DNA from: Vibrio pomeroyi
Lineage (GTDB): Bacteria > Pseudomonadota > Gammaproteobacteria > Enterobacterales > Vibrionaceae
NCBI RefSeq assembly: GCF_024347595.1
Contig: NZ_AP025507.1
Coordinates: forward strand, 1,922,001 to 1,986,000
DNA: 64,000 nt
Reading direction: 5' to 3'
This document shows, one piece after another, positions 1 through 8,896 of this stretch. The notes beneath the pieces were generated by a model, which saw only the letters and a program-made list of their open reading frames with translations, ran no database searches and was not told where the DNA came from. Position 1 is the stretch's first letter; the number at the start of each line of letters is the position of its first letter. Made by a program: the position numbers and the translations under genes.

Positions 1-336
1 GTGGAATCATAACGTTACCTTAGGTTGAACAAGAGGGCGGCAAGGCTACCACCCTTCGTTTGTGAAGTTGTCTTCTATGATTAAAAACGAGAGGCCACTC
101 ATCAATTTATAGCTATCAAGCGCAACTGCTGAGGTTTTGTGCCAAAGAATAAACCTTATATATCCAAGAACAAGGCTTGTATGTTCAAGAACAGCCTTGG
201 TACCCAGTCATTGAGCGATTCTTATTTGAGGCGCATTTCGATAAAGAGTAGAATCGCCGCCTTGTACTGTGTTTAAGCTCTCAAAGCATACACCATAGAC
301 ACACAGCCATTTATCACCATGAAGTAAGACGACAAT
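1..336. other. Gene-free edge region with possible decayed ORF
   Basis: No intact gene is visible. On the plus strand one frame ends at a TAG at 249-251, and its last 32 or so codons (from 153) read like real protein, ending ERFLFEAHFDKE. The same frame is broken upstream by several stops, including TAA at 150-152. This could be the remains of a gene whose body lies to the left or has decayed, or chance. No promoter or terminator is clear. Confidence 0.25.
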
Positions 337-2049
337 ATGCACTCATCAAAACCAACGCACGACTCAGAAAACAGCCACACACCTGAGCATTGCTTCACTC
401 GTTTTCAACAGCCGATCGAGTCATATTCGTTGCCTGAGCGTTTCACCTTCCCGTTCTATTATGAACCGCACCCACTGTGTGAGATTGCCTCACACCAGCT
501 TCAACAATACCTAGAAACACAAACCGATTGGCAACATGACTTCGGACTCGATTCTGATACTGGTCGCGGCAAGATGTTTGGCGTGTTATTGGTGAGAAGC
601 CCAGAAGGTGAACTGGGGTACTTCTCTGCTTTCTCTGGGAAAATCGCCGACCAAAACCTGCTGCCCCACTTTGTGCCACCAGTATTCGATATGTTGAGCA
701 GCGGCAGCTTTTTCCATCAAGATACGGCTGACATGATGGCTGTGAATGCGAAATTTAAAGCGCTGCAAGTGAACGCTGAATATCTCGAATTGTGTGAGCA
801 GTTAGCACAACAGAAAGCACAGGCAGAAAAAGAAATCGAAGCGCAACGCTTGTTGATTATTGAAGGCCGAAAAACACGTAAAGAGCAACGTGAGCAGGGC
901 AAAGAAAACCTTGATGAGCAAGCTTTCGAACAGCTAAATAATGATCTAAACAAAGCCAGTGTTGCCGACAAGAATCAGCAGAAATATCTTAAGCTCAACT
1001 GGGAACAAACTCTGAATGAGCTTCAAGGCAAAGTTGACGTGTTTACGACTCAATTAGCTGAGCTCAAAGAGCAAAGAGCACACATTTCTCATCAACTTCA
1101 ACATAAGCTGTTTTCACAATACGCTTTCCAAAATGCGGAAGGCAATGTCGAAGACCTTAACCAGATCTTTGAAAATACGCCAAACAAGATTCCACCAGCA
1201 GGTTCTGGCGAATGTGCAGCCCCAAAACTTCTACAATATGCGTATCTGAATGGCTATGAACCACTGGCACTGGCTGAATTTTGGTGGGGCCGTTCACCGA
1301 AGTCTGAAATTCGCAAACATAAGAAATACTACGCTTCTTGCCAAAGCAAATGTGTACCGATTTTAGGCCACATGATGAAAGGTCTAGAAGTCGATCCAAA
1401 CCCATTGCTAGAAAACCCTGCAGAAGGCAAAGACCTCGATATCTTGTTCCAAGACGATCACATCGTTGTGGTACACAAGCCAGCCGGTTTTCTATCCGTA
1501 CCAGGCAAAACCATCAAAGATTCGGCCTATACTCGCGTTCAAGAAATGCATCCTGATGTTGAAGGCCCATTTGTGATTCACCGTTTGGACATGGCGACCT
1601 CTGGCATTCTGATATTCGCGCTTACACGACGTGCGAACAAAAGCTTGCAGAAGCAGTTCATTACTCGTGAAGTCGAAAAGCGATACGTCGCAATGATTGA
1701 AGGCGTTCTAACGGAAGATGAAGGTTATGTTCGCTTGCCATTACGTGGCGATTTGTACGATCGTCCTCGCCAGATTGTCTGCTTCGAACACGGCAAGCCA
1801 GCTGAAACCAAGTGGGAAGTGATTGAGCGAAATCAAGAAACAACCAAGGTTTATCTGCACCCGAAAACTGGTCGTACGCACCAATTACGCGTTCACTGTT
1901 CACACGAAGAAGGGCTTAACATGCCAATCGTTGGTGACGGCTTGTATGGCAACAAAGCAGACCGTCTTCACCTGCACGCTGAAAGGCTTGCGCTGCATCA
2001 CCCAGTCACCAAAGAGTGGATGGAGTTCCAGTTTAACGCTGAATTCTAA
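337..2049 (+). CDS. RluA-family RNA pseudouridine synthase with long N-terminal extension
   Basis: A 570-aa protein whose C-terminal half (about residues 365-565) is an RluA-type pseudouridine synthase, isomerising uridine to pseudouridine in rRNA or tRNA. The family motif HRLDMATSG is visible at residues 415-423, with Asp418 the predicted catalytic nucleophile; KTGRTHQLRVH near the C-terminus is also typical. The first 350 residues are an extension with a Lys/Glu/Gln-rich coiled coil (about 145-260), so the protein is about twice the length of a simple RluA. The target base cannot be told from sequence. Ribosome-binding site is weak; the start is the first ATG of the frame. Confidence 0.85.
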   Translation: MHSSKPTHDSENSHTPEHCFTRFQQPIESYSLPERFTFPFYYEPHPLCEIASHQLQQYLETQTDWQHDFGLDSDTGRGKMFGVLLVRSPEGELGYFSAFSGKIADQNLLPHFVPPVFDMLSSGSFFHQDTADMMAVNAKFKALQVNAEYLELCEQLAQQKAQAEKEIEAQRLLIIEGRKTRKEQREQGKENLDEQAFEQLNNDLNKASVADKNQQKYLKLNWEQTLNELQGKVDVFTTQLAELKEQRAHISHQLQHKLFSQYAFQNAEGNVEDLNQIFENTPNKIPPAGSGECAAPKLLQYAYLNGYEPLALAEFWWGRSPKSEIRKHKKYYASCQSKCVPILGHMMKGLEVDPNPLLENPAEGKDLDILFQDDHIVVVHKPAGFLSVPGKTIKDSAYTRVQEMHPDVEGPFVIHRLDMATSGILIFALTRRANKSLQKQFITREVEKRYVAMIEGVLTEDEGYVRLPLRGDLYDRPRQIVCFEHGKPAETKWEVIERNQETTKVYLHPKTGRTHQLRVHCSHEEGLNMPIVGDGLYGNKADRLHLHAERLALHHPVTKEWMEFQFNAEF

Positions 2050-2079
2050 GGGTTCTCGTTAATACTAAGCTTTAATTGA

Positions 2080-2113
2080 GGGAGCCATGCTGTTTGTGTC
2101 TCCCCTTTTCACT
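2080..2113 (+). terminator. Weak hairpin after the pseudouridine synthase gene
   Basis: GGGAG (2080-2084) pairs with CTCCC (2100-2104), extended by CA/TG inside, and is followed by a C/T-rich stretch. Short stem and poor T-run, so only a possible terminator. Confidence 0.3.
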
Positions 2114-2244
2114 CCCCATCATTCTCAATCCCTTCTTTCCCCTACCTCTTTCGGATATATCTCCACGCTTATTGCACTACATCAAGGTTCACTTTGTTGT
2201 GAAGAGTAGGATGCCCCTCTTCTTCTTTCCTTGAGGCCTTTGAT

Positions 2245-2625
2245 ATGTCATCAGCTGCTTTGAATGTACAATCCAACACACAAACCCCTTCAATGATCGC
2301 GCCTCAAGCACTATGCTTGAAACCACTTCCCAACAAGAAGCCAGACTTAAACTCGGCGATGTTGAATCTCATCGAAGAAGTGAAAAACGAACTCCCTCTT
2401 TACGAGTCAGAGACGTTTATCTGTGGCCCAAAAGGTAACTGCTCTGGCTGCTCAAAGAAATTGCTAGAGATGGTCGACAGTGAGTTGATGTACTGGGAAC
2501 ACAGTATTTCAATCGGCCAAGGACCAAACTTCGAAGAACTGCGTCGTTTTGGTAAACTGTGCAGCAGCGTAAGACGCGGTTTAGAACGCAACGGCTTGGT
2601 AGAAAAGCGCCCAAGAAAGAGGTAA
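2245..2625 (+). CDS. Small conserved-looking protein with CX5CX2C motif
   Basis: A 126-aa soluble protein of unknown function. Residues 60-69 contain C60-GPKGN-C66-SG-C69, with another Cys at 106; this spacing could bind a metal or iron-sulfur cluster but matches no motif I recognise with certainty. The C-terminus is basic (KRPRKR). The start has GAGG eight bases upstream. It stands alone between the pseudouridine synthase and an outer-membrane protein gene, so context gives no function. Confidence 0.6.
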   Translation: MSSAALNVQSNTQTPSMIAPQALCLKPLPNKKPDLNSAMLNLIEEVKNELPLYESETFICGPKGNCSGCSKKLLEMVDSELMYWEHSISIGQGPNFEELRRFGKLCSSVRRGLERNGLVEKRPRKR

Positions 2626-2939
2626 CGAGTAACTCTCATACCTACTTTTACTTCATGTAAAAGCTCGATTTGACCGCTTTTTGTTTTATCCGAACGAATT
2701 ATTGGTACTGCTGACCATTGATTAAACCTGTCGGATAAAACAAGAAACCGCATCTGAAACACGTACTTATCTAACCTATCCATCTCCCCCTTAAATTCAT
2801 ACCAAATTCGATATAAACCCTATTCAATCAATAATATAGAACCAAAAACCAAGAATCGTTAACCTCTTGTCATCCACTAATTCAGCCACAACGTAGCCAC
2901 TTCGGTCTACTCAATGTGGTGTATGACGATAGGTCTACT
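2626..2939. repeat. Gene-free region with a 13-bp inverted repeat
   Basis: No gene is supported. A 13-bp perfect inverted repeat, TTGTTTTATCCGA at 2681-2693 and TCGGATAAAACAA at 2731-2743, flanks a 37-base loop. A smaller hairpin, CTTTTAC/GTAAAAG at 2645-2663, lies just after the upstream gene and could be a weak terminator. The rest is AT-rich leader before the next gene. Confidence 0.5.
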
Positions 2940-3719
2940 ATGAAAAAAAACGCGTACCTTTTATTCACCATTCCTCTGATATATTCCATCAATGTCCTCG
3001 CCGATGACAACAACGCCGTTGAAGATATGTCGGACCCGTTGGCGGTATTTACCCAAGTGGGCGGAGGGATCACCGACAAAGGTCTTAACCTAAAAATTGG
3101 CCAAACCTACGATACCGGTAAGGACAACCAAGCCGGTATGAACGTGTTCGAGGTTAAAGGTATTGGAGGTGAAGCTTTTGGCTGGGCGGACAACGACCAA
3201 CACCCAGTCAACGACTCTATTGACTCTGTTCGCTATCGTAATTTCTCGGTGAACACGACCAATGGTCGCGCTAATCAAATTGATCTTAATTACGATTTTA
3301 ATAGCGAATCAGGTACAGCTTCCTACAGTTTCATTCAAGCTTTACCGAAATTGGGGCGACTCAATCTATACCCACTGGCTGGTGTCGGTACAGCATTTAG
3401 TAATAGCTTTGACGAAAATGGCGATGCTGTCGGTGGTTATGGTTTCCCAGGCACATTTGCGGTAGTGGGTACTTACACCAAATTTGAAGTCACCGATAAT
3501 ATTTGGATCAACTACAACCCAATGTGGATGACAACATTGTCAGGTTCTGACGAGTTTACTCAATATGGAATGGAAAATTCAGACAGTGTATTCACTCACG
3601 AACTCGCTATTTCTTATCAATTTACATCCCGCTTTAATGTTCGTTACTACGCAAACTGGACTGAAAACACCGACTTTTCTGATGGTGACCAGCGTATAGA
3701 GTTCAACTACCAACTCTAA
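2940..3719 (+). CDS. Putative outer-membrane beta-barrel protein
   Basis: A 259-aa exported protein. I choose ATG 2940 because it gives a normal signal peptide, a Lys-rich N-terminus, a hydrophobic stretch (LLFTIPLIYSINVLA) and a cleavage site before DDNN; an upstream in-frame start at 2916 would bury it. The rest has alternating polar/aromatic strands (for example FNVRYYANW) and ends in a strand, IEFNYQL, typical of outer-membrane barrels. The family and substrate are not recognised; it could be a small porin-like or oligogalacturonate-type channel protein. Confidence 0.6.
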   Translation: MKKNAYLLFTIPLIYSINVLADDNNAVEDMSDPLAVFTQVGGGITDKGLNLKIGQTYDTGKDNQAGMNVFEVKGIGGEAFGWADNDQHPVNDSIDSVRYRNFSVNTTNGRANQIDLNYDFNSESGTASYSFIQALPKLGRLNLYPLAGVGTAFSNSFDENGDAVGGYGFPGTFAVVGTYTKFEVTDNIWINYNPMWMTTLSGSDEFTQYGMENSDSVFTHELAISYQFTSRFNVRYYANWTENTDFSDGDQRIEFNYQL

Positions 3720-3795
3720 TTCTTTGCGACACAAACAGGTTTTCGTTAATTCAAAATAACACCGTAAATGCTAGTACATGATTCATTCGTTTGCC

Positions 3796-3825
3796 TTAAT
3801 TAATATCAATTTTGATATTAATTAA
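3796..3825. promoter_or_regulatory. Perfect 14-bp palindrome upstream of the DUF1254 gene
   Basis: TTAATTAATATCAA (3796-3809) and its exact complement TTGATATTAATTAA (3812-3825) are separated by two bases. It lies about 75 bp before the secreted DUF1254-type gene, where an operator would be expected. The LysR regulator encoded just downstream of that gene is the obvious candidate to bind it (inference). No T-run follows, so it is not a terminator. Confidence 0.6.
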
Positions 3826-3899
3826 ATCCACTAAATATCATTTATAGCAAAAAATAGAACATGTACTCTTCCAAAATCACAACAACGAGAGTCAAGAGA

Positions 3900-5261
3900 A
3901 TGAAAAAATCTTTTATCGTATTTGCTTTAACCAACGCTCTATTAATTGCGCCTGCCATGGCAAACAGTCCATCAGACACAATACGTGTAGTCCAAGCAAA
4001 CGCCGCTATCCAACAACACGACAAACAAAAACTTGAGCAACTTGCTTATGAATACGCGTATAGCATTGATGAAGCATACAAATACTTTTACGAAACAGTC
4101 GTCGAAGCAGATTACCCACTGAACCGATTCCAGAATATTCGAGTTCTGGCTGATGATACTTATACCTCTCATCCAACCATCAATAATGACACCTTGCATC
4201 TAATGGGTTGGATGGATTTAGCCGCTGAACCAGTGATCATTACAATCCCTGATCATGACGAGAATCGTTACTGGTTGTTCCATACTATGAACATGCAGCA
4301 TTTTACTGACTCTGCGTTCGGCTCTCCACAAAGAGGAACGAAAGGCGGCACTTTCATGTATGCCGTTGAAGGTTGGCAAGGTGATGTGCCCGCGAGTGTT
4401 GATCAAGTGATATACGTAGAGCATCCTTTGGTGAAAATGATGGGCCGAATTATGGATTTAGGTGGCGATGATTCCGCGAAAGCCCAAGCGCTAATGGACC
4501 ACTGGACCATTCGTACTCTCTCTGAGTTCTTAGGACAAAAAGGCCCAAAACAGATAGAGCGTAACTACCCTAACCCAGAAACTACCAACTGGGTTGAACG
4601 AACAAATTTCGTTCTAGCGGAAGGCACCATGCGTGATCACGACGCAAAACTATTGAGCGACTTCGCTAAGCTCAAACTAGGCGCTCCAGTTGGCACTACC
4701 TTTACTGACCAAGAACAAAACATGATTGAGCTTGCACGACAACAAGGACTTGATCACATTAGTAACGCAGGTTTCGATGACTCTCGCGACATTCTGGGTA
4801 CTCGTGAAGAAATGACTGCAGTGCCAAGCTTCCAGCACGCCTTTGGTACTTACATGGGTCAATGGGGGCTACCTGCTGAACATACAATGTATGGTGCCGA
4901 CTATGTCGACAGCCAAGGGGATCCTCTTGATGGTAGCAAATACGATTACACGGTGACTTTTGAAGCACCTGACATCGAAAAAGGCGGATTTTGGTCATAC
5001 ACAGCTTACAGTGCTGAGACGCGGTTCATGGAAAAAAATGACATGAACCGCCACTCTCGCGGCGACCGTACTCTCACTCCCAATGCTGATGGCACGTATA
5101 CCATTTTCATGAGCTCAAATACGGAAGGCCAAGCAGATAACGAAAACTTCTTACCGATTCCAGACCACGGATGGTACGCGGTACTTCGAATGTATACTCC
5201 GGGCAATAAAGTAAAAAATGATGAGTGGAAAGCAACACCATTCACTCGAATAAAAAAATAA
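3900..5261 (+). CDS. Secreted DUF1254/DUF1214 domain protein
   Basis: A 453-aa exported protein with signal peptide MKKSFIVFALTNALLIAPAM and cleavage near AMA-NSP. I choose ATG 3900 over an upstream in-frame ATG at 3861 because the latter would put 13 extra residues before the signal. The N-terminal part (DEAYKYFYETV, NNDTLHLMGWMDLAAEPVII) resembles DUF1254, and the C-terminal part (GGFWSYTAYS, the NADGTYTIF and GWYAVLRMYTPG segments) DUF1214. These two domains normally occur together in proteins of uncertain function. A LysR gene follows on the same strand and a large palindrome precedes. Confidence 0.75.
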   Translation: MKKSFIVFALTNALLIAPAMANSPSDTIRVVQANAAIQQHDKQKLEQLAYEYAYSIDEAYKYFYETVVEADYPLNRFQNIRVLADDTYTSHPTINNDTLHLMGWMDLAAEPVIITIPDHDENRYWLFHTMNMQHFTDSAFGSPQRGTKGGTFMYAVEGWQGDVPASVDQVIYVEHPLVKMMGRIMDLGGDDSAKAQALMDHWTIRTLSEFLGQKGPKQIERNYPNPETTNWVERTNFVLAEGTMRDHDAKLLSDFAKLKLGAPVGTTFTDQEQNMIELARQQGLDHISNAGFDDSRDILGTREEMTAVPSFQHAFGTYMGQWGLPAEHTMYGADYVDSQGDPLDGSKYDYTVTFEAPDIEKGGFWSYTAYSAETRFMEKNDMNRHSRGDRTLTPNADGTYTIFMSSNTEGQADNENFLPIPDHGWYAVLRMYTPGNKVKNDEWKATPFTRIKK

Positions 5262-5294
5262 TTTACCACTGACCTAATTTACAATTAATTCATC

Positions 5295-5327
5295 GCCACC
5301 ATAGAGAGGGTACTTTTCTATGGTGGC
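5295..5327 (+). terminator. Hairpin after the DUF1254 gene
   Basis: GCCACCATAGA (5295-5305) pairs perfectly with TCTATGGTGGC (5317-5327) around an 11-base loop. The T-run after it is poor, so it may be a terminator or an RNA-stabilising hairpin. Confidence 0.5.
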
Positions 5328-5422
5328 TTAGCATTTGACTCATGAAACTTACCATTTCGTATTGTGTTAGTCTGAATGCACTTTTAAGCACAAATATACC
5401 TAATTTTTGATGGGATTTATGT

Positions 5423-6334
5423 ATGGCAAAAATTGACTTGAACTTACTCTTTACGCTGCAAACTTTATTGAAAGTAAAAAGCACAACATTAGCAGCTAAA
5501 GAACTCAATACTAGTCAGTCTGCTATCAGTCGTTCATTACTCAAACTACGAGAGTTGGTAGGAGATGAAATACTCGTACGTAATGGTCAAAAATTGGAAC
5601 TAACGGTTCGAGGTGAAGAATTGGCGCATGAAGTTCCGCATCTGATGTCTCAAACCAACTCACTATTTGCACCCAAAGAATTTATTCCAGCGACTTGTAA
5701 AGAGAAGCTCACTGTCGCGATGAATGCCTCCATTGCTGAATGGCTCGTACCACCTTTCATCCAGCTTCTTTCACAGCAAGCACCTAAGGTTGAATTAACA
5801 ATCGAAGATTGGGAAAGTTCGACGCCTGACTCGCTCGACAAGAAGGAAACAAGAATTGGAGTCAATTACTTCCCTATTGAGTTACCAAAAAGCTTCATTC
5901 AACGTAAGGTAGGAAAAGACGACTTTGTTCTTGTTTGCCGTACCGACCACCCTCTCAGTCAACTTGATTACATAACCTTTGAGGATATAAAGTCTCAATC
6001 TTTCGCCTTTCATATCATGAAAGACTGGAACGATGATGCGCCCAAAGCGGAACGTGTGTTCAAACAAAATGGCCTAGAAATGAATGTACACCTACGGTGT
6101 CGCCATATCAGCATCATCCTCAAAACAATCCTGGAATCAGATATGGTGTTCTTCTGCTCTTCTTTGGCTGCCAAGCAGTTTGACGAGCGATTTGTTGCAG
6201 TCCCTTTAGATAAAAACTTAGACACACCCACTGGTGATATAGGTTTATTTTATTCTAACCAATACACTTCAGACCCGATTACTAAATGGCTAGAGAGCTT
6301 GTTACGAAAAGCCATCAAAGCTGAGAGTGCATAA
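5423..6334 (+). CDS. LysR-family transcriptional regulator
   Basis: A 303-aa LysR regulator: N-terminal winged helix-turn-helix at residues 1-60 (LLFTLQTLLKVKSTTLAAKELNTSQSAISR spread over 9-38) followed by a substrate-binding-type effector domain from about residue 90. It lies on the same strand 160 bp after the secreted DUF1254-type gene, a hint that it controls that gene, possibly through the palindrome at 3796-3825 (inference). The effector is unknown. Confidence 0.85.
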   Translation: MAKIDLNLLFTLQTLLKVKSTTLAAKELNTSQSAISRSLLKLRELVGDEILVRNGQKLELTVRGEELAHEVPHLMSQTNSLFAPKEFIPATCKEKLTVAMNASIAEWLVPPFIQLLSQQAPKVELTIEDWESSTPDSLDKKETRIGVNYFPIELPKSFIQRKVGKDDFVLVCRTDHPLSQLDYITFEDIKSQSFAFHIMKDWNDDAPKAERVFKQNGLEMNVHLRCRHISIILKTILESDMVFFCSSLAAKQFDERFVAVPLDKNLDTPTGDIGLFYSNQYTSDPITKWLESLLRKAIKAESA

Positions 6335-6539
6335 ATCACGACTATCACAACTAGCTGATTGAATTCATTAGCTATAAGAGCGATAATGTTTTGTAATACA
6401 ATTGAGCAGTCAGACAATATCCCAGAAGCTTTCGCCACCTTCTTTAGCGAATCTATCCTTCATGTCTGACGTGCCTACGCCTTCTGAAACACAACATCAC
6501 ATCCATTAGAAATCTTTTCTTGGATAACGGGGAGAGACC

Positions 6540-7736
6540 TTGAAGAAACCACAACCAGTACTGGGTAAGACCGGTATGCTATTTTTCCTCGTCATCATCA
6601 GTGCGTTTCCTCCATTGACCATCGACCTGTATTTGCCAGCACTTCCGCAAATGGTTGAGGTGTTCAATACCGATCAATCCATGGTTAACCTAACCCTAAG
6701 CAGCTACTTCGTGACTTATGCTGTAGGCCTGTTGTTCTGGGGACCGCTGAGTGAAAAATTTGGCCGTAAGCCTATCCTATTGATTGGCTTAGCAAGCTAT
6801 ATGGTCGCGAGCGTGATATGCGCAATGACCAACAGCATCGAACAATTGATTGGCGCTCGCGTCTTCCAAGCGTTTGCAGGCAGTGCCATTACGGTTATCG
6901 CCACCGCCATTGTGAAAGATCTTTATGAGGGTCGAGAACGTGAAAAGATCATGGCGACTATCATGTCACTGGTGATCATCGCGCCAATGGTCGCGCCTGT
7001 ATTTGGTGCCTTCCTACTGAAAATCGCATCGTGGAGAATGATGTTCGTCACTCTCGCGATTTTTGGTGCGTTCGCCTCAGTATTAGCGTTCTGCTATCGA
7101 GAGACGCTAGAAACCAAGTACCAAGGTTCTATGTTCCGTTCATGGGGAAGAATGGGCGTGGTCATGAAAAACCGCTCGTTCGTCAAGCTACTGGTTATTT
7201 TCTCTATCACACCAATGGCGCTGATGGGCTTTCTGGCTGCCGGATCTTACATCTACATCAATGACTTCGGACTCACCGAACAACAGTTCAGCTACGCGTT
7301 CGCATTCAACGCATTGTGCGCCTCATTCGGGCCAACCATTTACATGAAATTGTCCTATCGCATGCCAGTTCAAAAGGTCATCACCGGATGTTTTGCTCTA
7401 CTGGCGACTGCCGGAATCTTCACGCTGACTGTCGGTGGCTTGTCACCTTGGTTCTTTGCTTTCATCGCAGCCCCTGCCACTTTAATGGCCATCATCATGC
7501 GAGTACCCGGCACCAACTTGATGCTGAACCAACAAGACCACGACACTGGCTCTGCAGTTGCTCTTATTCAATTCTTTAGCATGATCTGTGGCTCGCTAGG
7601 CATGGTCTTAGTTTCAATTCGCCCAGACTCGTTAATTGAAAACCTTGGCTTAATCCAATTATCGGTCGGCACCCTAGGCGGCTTGATGTGGCTAATGGTC
7701 AGAAACAAAGAGTATGTGACGACGAAACTGAATTAA
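6540..7736 (+). CDS. Bcr/CflA-family multidrug efflux MFS transporter
   Basis: A 398-aa inner-membrane transporter with about 12 hydrophobic helices. The opening FPPLTIDLYLPALPQM and the loop 2-3 motif FWGPLSEKFGRKPILL (about residues 62-77) are typical of the Bcr/CflA branch of the major facilitator superfamily, which exports drugs with proton antiport. Translation starts at TTG 6540, justified by a strong GGGGAGAG ribosome-binding site just upstream and no good ATG nearby. Substrate unknown. Confidence 0.85.
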   Translation: MKKPQPVLGKTGMLFFLVIISAFPPLTIDLYLPALPQMVEVFNTDQSMVNLTLSSYFVTYAVGLLFWGPLSEKFGRKPILLIGLASYMVASVICAMTNSIEQLIGARVFQAFAGSAITVIATAIVKDLYEGREREKIMATIMSLVIIAPMVAPVFGAFLLKIASWRMMFVTLAIFGAFASVLAFCYRETLETKYQGSMFRSWGRMGVVMKNRSFVKLLVIFSITPMALMGFLAAGSYIYINDFGLTEQQFSYAFAFNALCASFGPTIYMKLSYRMPVQKVITGCFALLATAGIFTLTVGGLSPWFFAFIAAPATLMAIIMRVPGTNLMLNQQDHDTGSAVALIQFFSMICGSLGMVLVSIRPDSLIENLGLIQLSVGTLGGLMWLMVRNKEYVTTKLN

Positions 7737-7767
7737 GGTTGTTCAAAATAGTTAATCTTGTACTTAA

Positions 7768-7796
7768 ACACGATTTAGGGCGTCCTCGATCGTGTT
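7768..7796 (+). terminator. Possible terminator after the MFS gene
   Basis: AACACGAT (7768-7775) pairs with ATCGTGTT (7789-7796) about 30 bases after the stop codon. T-run is short. Confidence 0.35.
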
Positions 7797-7861
7797 TGAG
7801 GTCTCGTGATACCTAGCCTTAGCGCATATTAACTCCAATCACCTCAATTGGAGTTAACACC

Positions 7862-8878
7862 ATGAATTGGACATATTTACTGTTCATACCCCTACTTCTT
7901 CTTTGCAATTCTGCCGTCGCGTTCGATGTCGGATTCACTCAAGTCACCTTAACTGACGACCCTAATCGCCCGCTAAATACTGCCATTTGGTATCCCACAC
8001 AAGATGTTTCCGACACAACCTTGATTGGCGATAACCCCGCCTTCATCGGTACACAAGTCATAAAGGATGGGGAGGTTCAATCAGGTACTTTTCCTGTGGT
8101 GCTTTTATCGCATGGCTATCGAGGAAATTGGCGAAACCAAAACTGGTTGGCGACCAAACTTGCGAGTCGTGGCTACATCGTAGCAGCCGCTGATCATCCG
8201 GGAACCACTTCTTTCGACCAATCCCCCAAGCAAGCAGCGAAATGGTGGGAAAGACCACGAGATGTGTCACGCATGCTGGATTACTTGTTATCCGAAACCT
8301 CGTGGAAGCAGTCTGCTAACGCCGACAATATTACCGCTATCGGGCATTCATTAGGTGGTTGGACGGTGATGCACTTGGCGGGAGCGAAAATGGATAGACA
8401 AACCTTTGAGGCTAATTGTCTGATATACCCTAACCCACGAACTTGTGGGCTTGCCGAAGAGTTAGGACTATCCAAAGTCCAAGCTAAAAAACCAAACAAT
8501 AAAGATCTTTCAGATCCAAGAATTCAACGTGTGGTCAGCCTTGATTTAGGGCTTGCTCGTAGCTTTTCAGTCGGCAGCTTAAATGGCATTACAGTGCCAA
8601 CATTAATACTGGCTGCTGGGATCGATATAGGAGATCTTCCTCAGGCATTAGAGTCTGGTTATATTGCCGAGCACATGCCACTGAACTCAAGACGGTACAA
8701 GGTCTATGAAAACGCCACGCATTTCAGCTTCATTCAAGGCTGTAAACCCGATGCTATACCAATGCTTGAAGAAGAAGTGCCAGGCGATGGTATTATTTGC
8801 AAAGACGGCTTAGGGGCTTCACGCAGTGAACTACATCAATTGATGTTGAATGACACTGTTGGCTTTCTGAATCAATAA
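7862..8878 (+). CDS. Secreted alpha/beta hydrolase (dienelactone/PAF-acetylhydrolase-like)
   Basis: A 338-aa exported serine hydrolase. Residues 1-20 form a signal peptide ending NSAVA. The oxyanion strand LLSHGYRGN is at about 81-89, the nucleophile elbow GHSLGG at 161-166 (Ser163), and a probable catalytic His lies in NATHFSF near 283. The closest family in my judgement is the platelet-activating-factor acetylhydrolase/dienelactone hydrolase group. GGAG nine bases upstream supports the ATG. The substrate is unknown. The neighbouring gene on the opposite strand is an AraC regulator that converges with it. Confidence 0.75.
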   Translation: MNWTYLLFIPLLLLCNSAVAFDVGFTQVTLTDDPNRPLNTAIWYPTQDVSDTTLIGDNPAFIGTQVIKDGEVQSGTFPVVLLSHGYRGNWRNQNWLATKLASRGYIVAAADHPGTTSFDQSPKQAAKWWERPRDVSRMLDYLLSETSWKQSANADNITAIGHSLGGWTVMHLAGAKMDRQTFEANCLIYPNPRTCGLAEELGLSKVQAKKPNNKDLSDPRIQRVVSLDLGLARSFSVGSLNGITVPTLILAAGIDIGDLPQALESGYIAEHMPLNSRRYKVYENATHFSFIQGCKPDAIPMLEEEVPGDGIICKDGLGASRSELHQLMLNDTVGFLNQ

Positions 8879-8896
8879 ACAGAACAACAACCAAAC

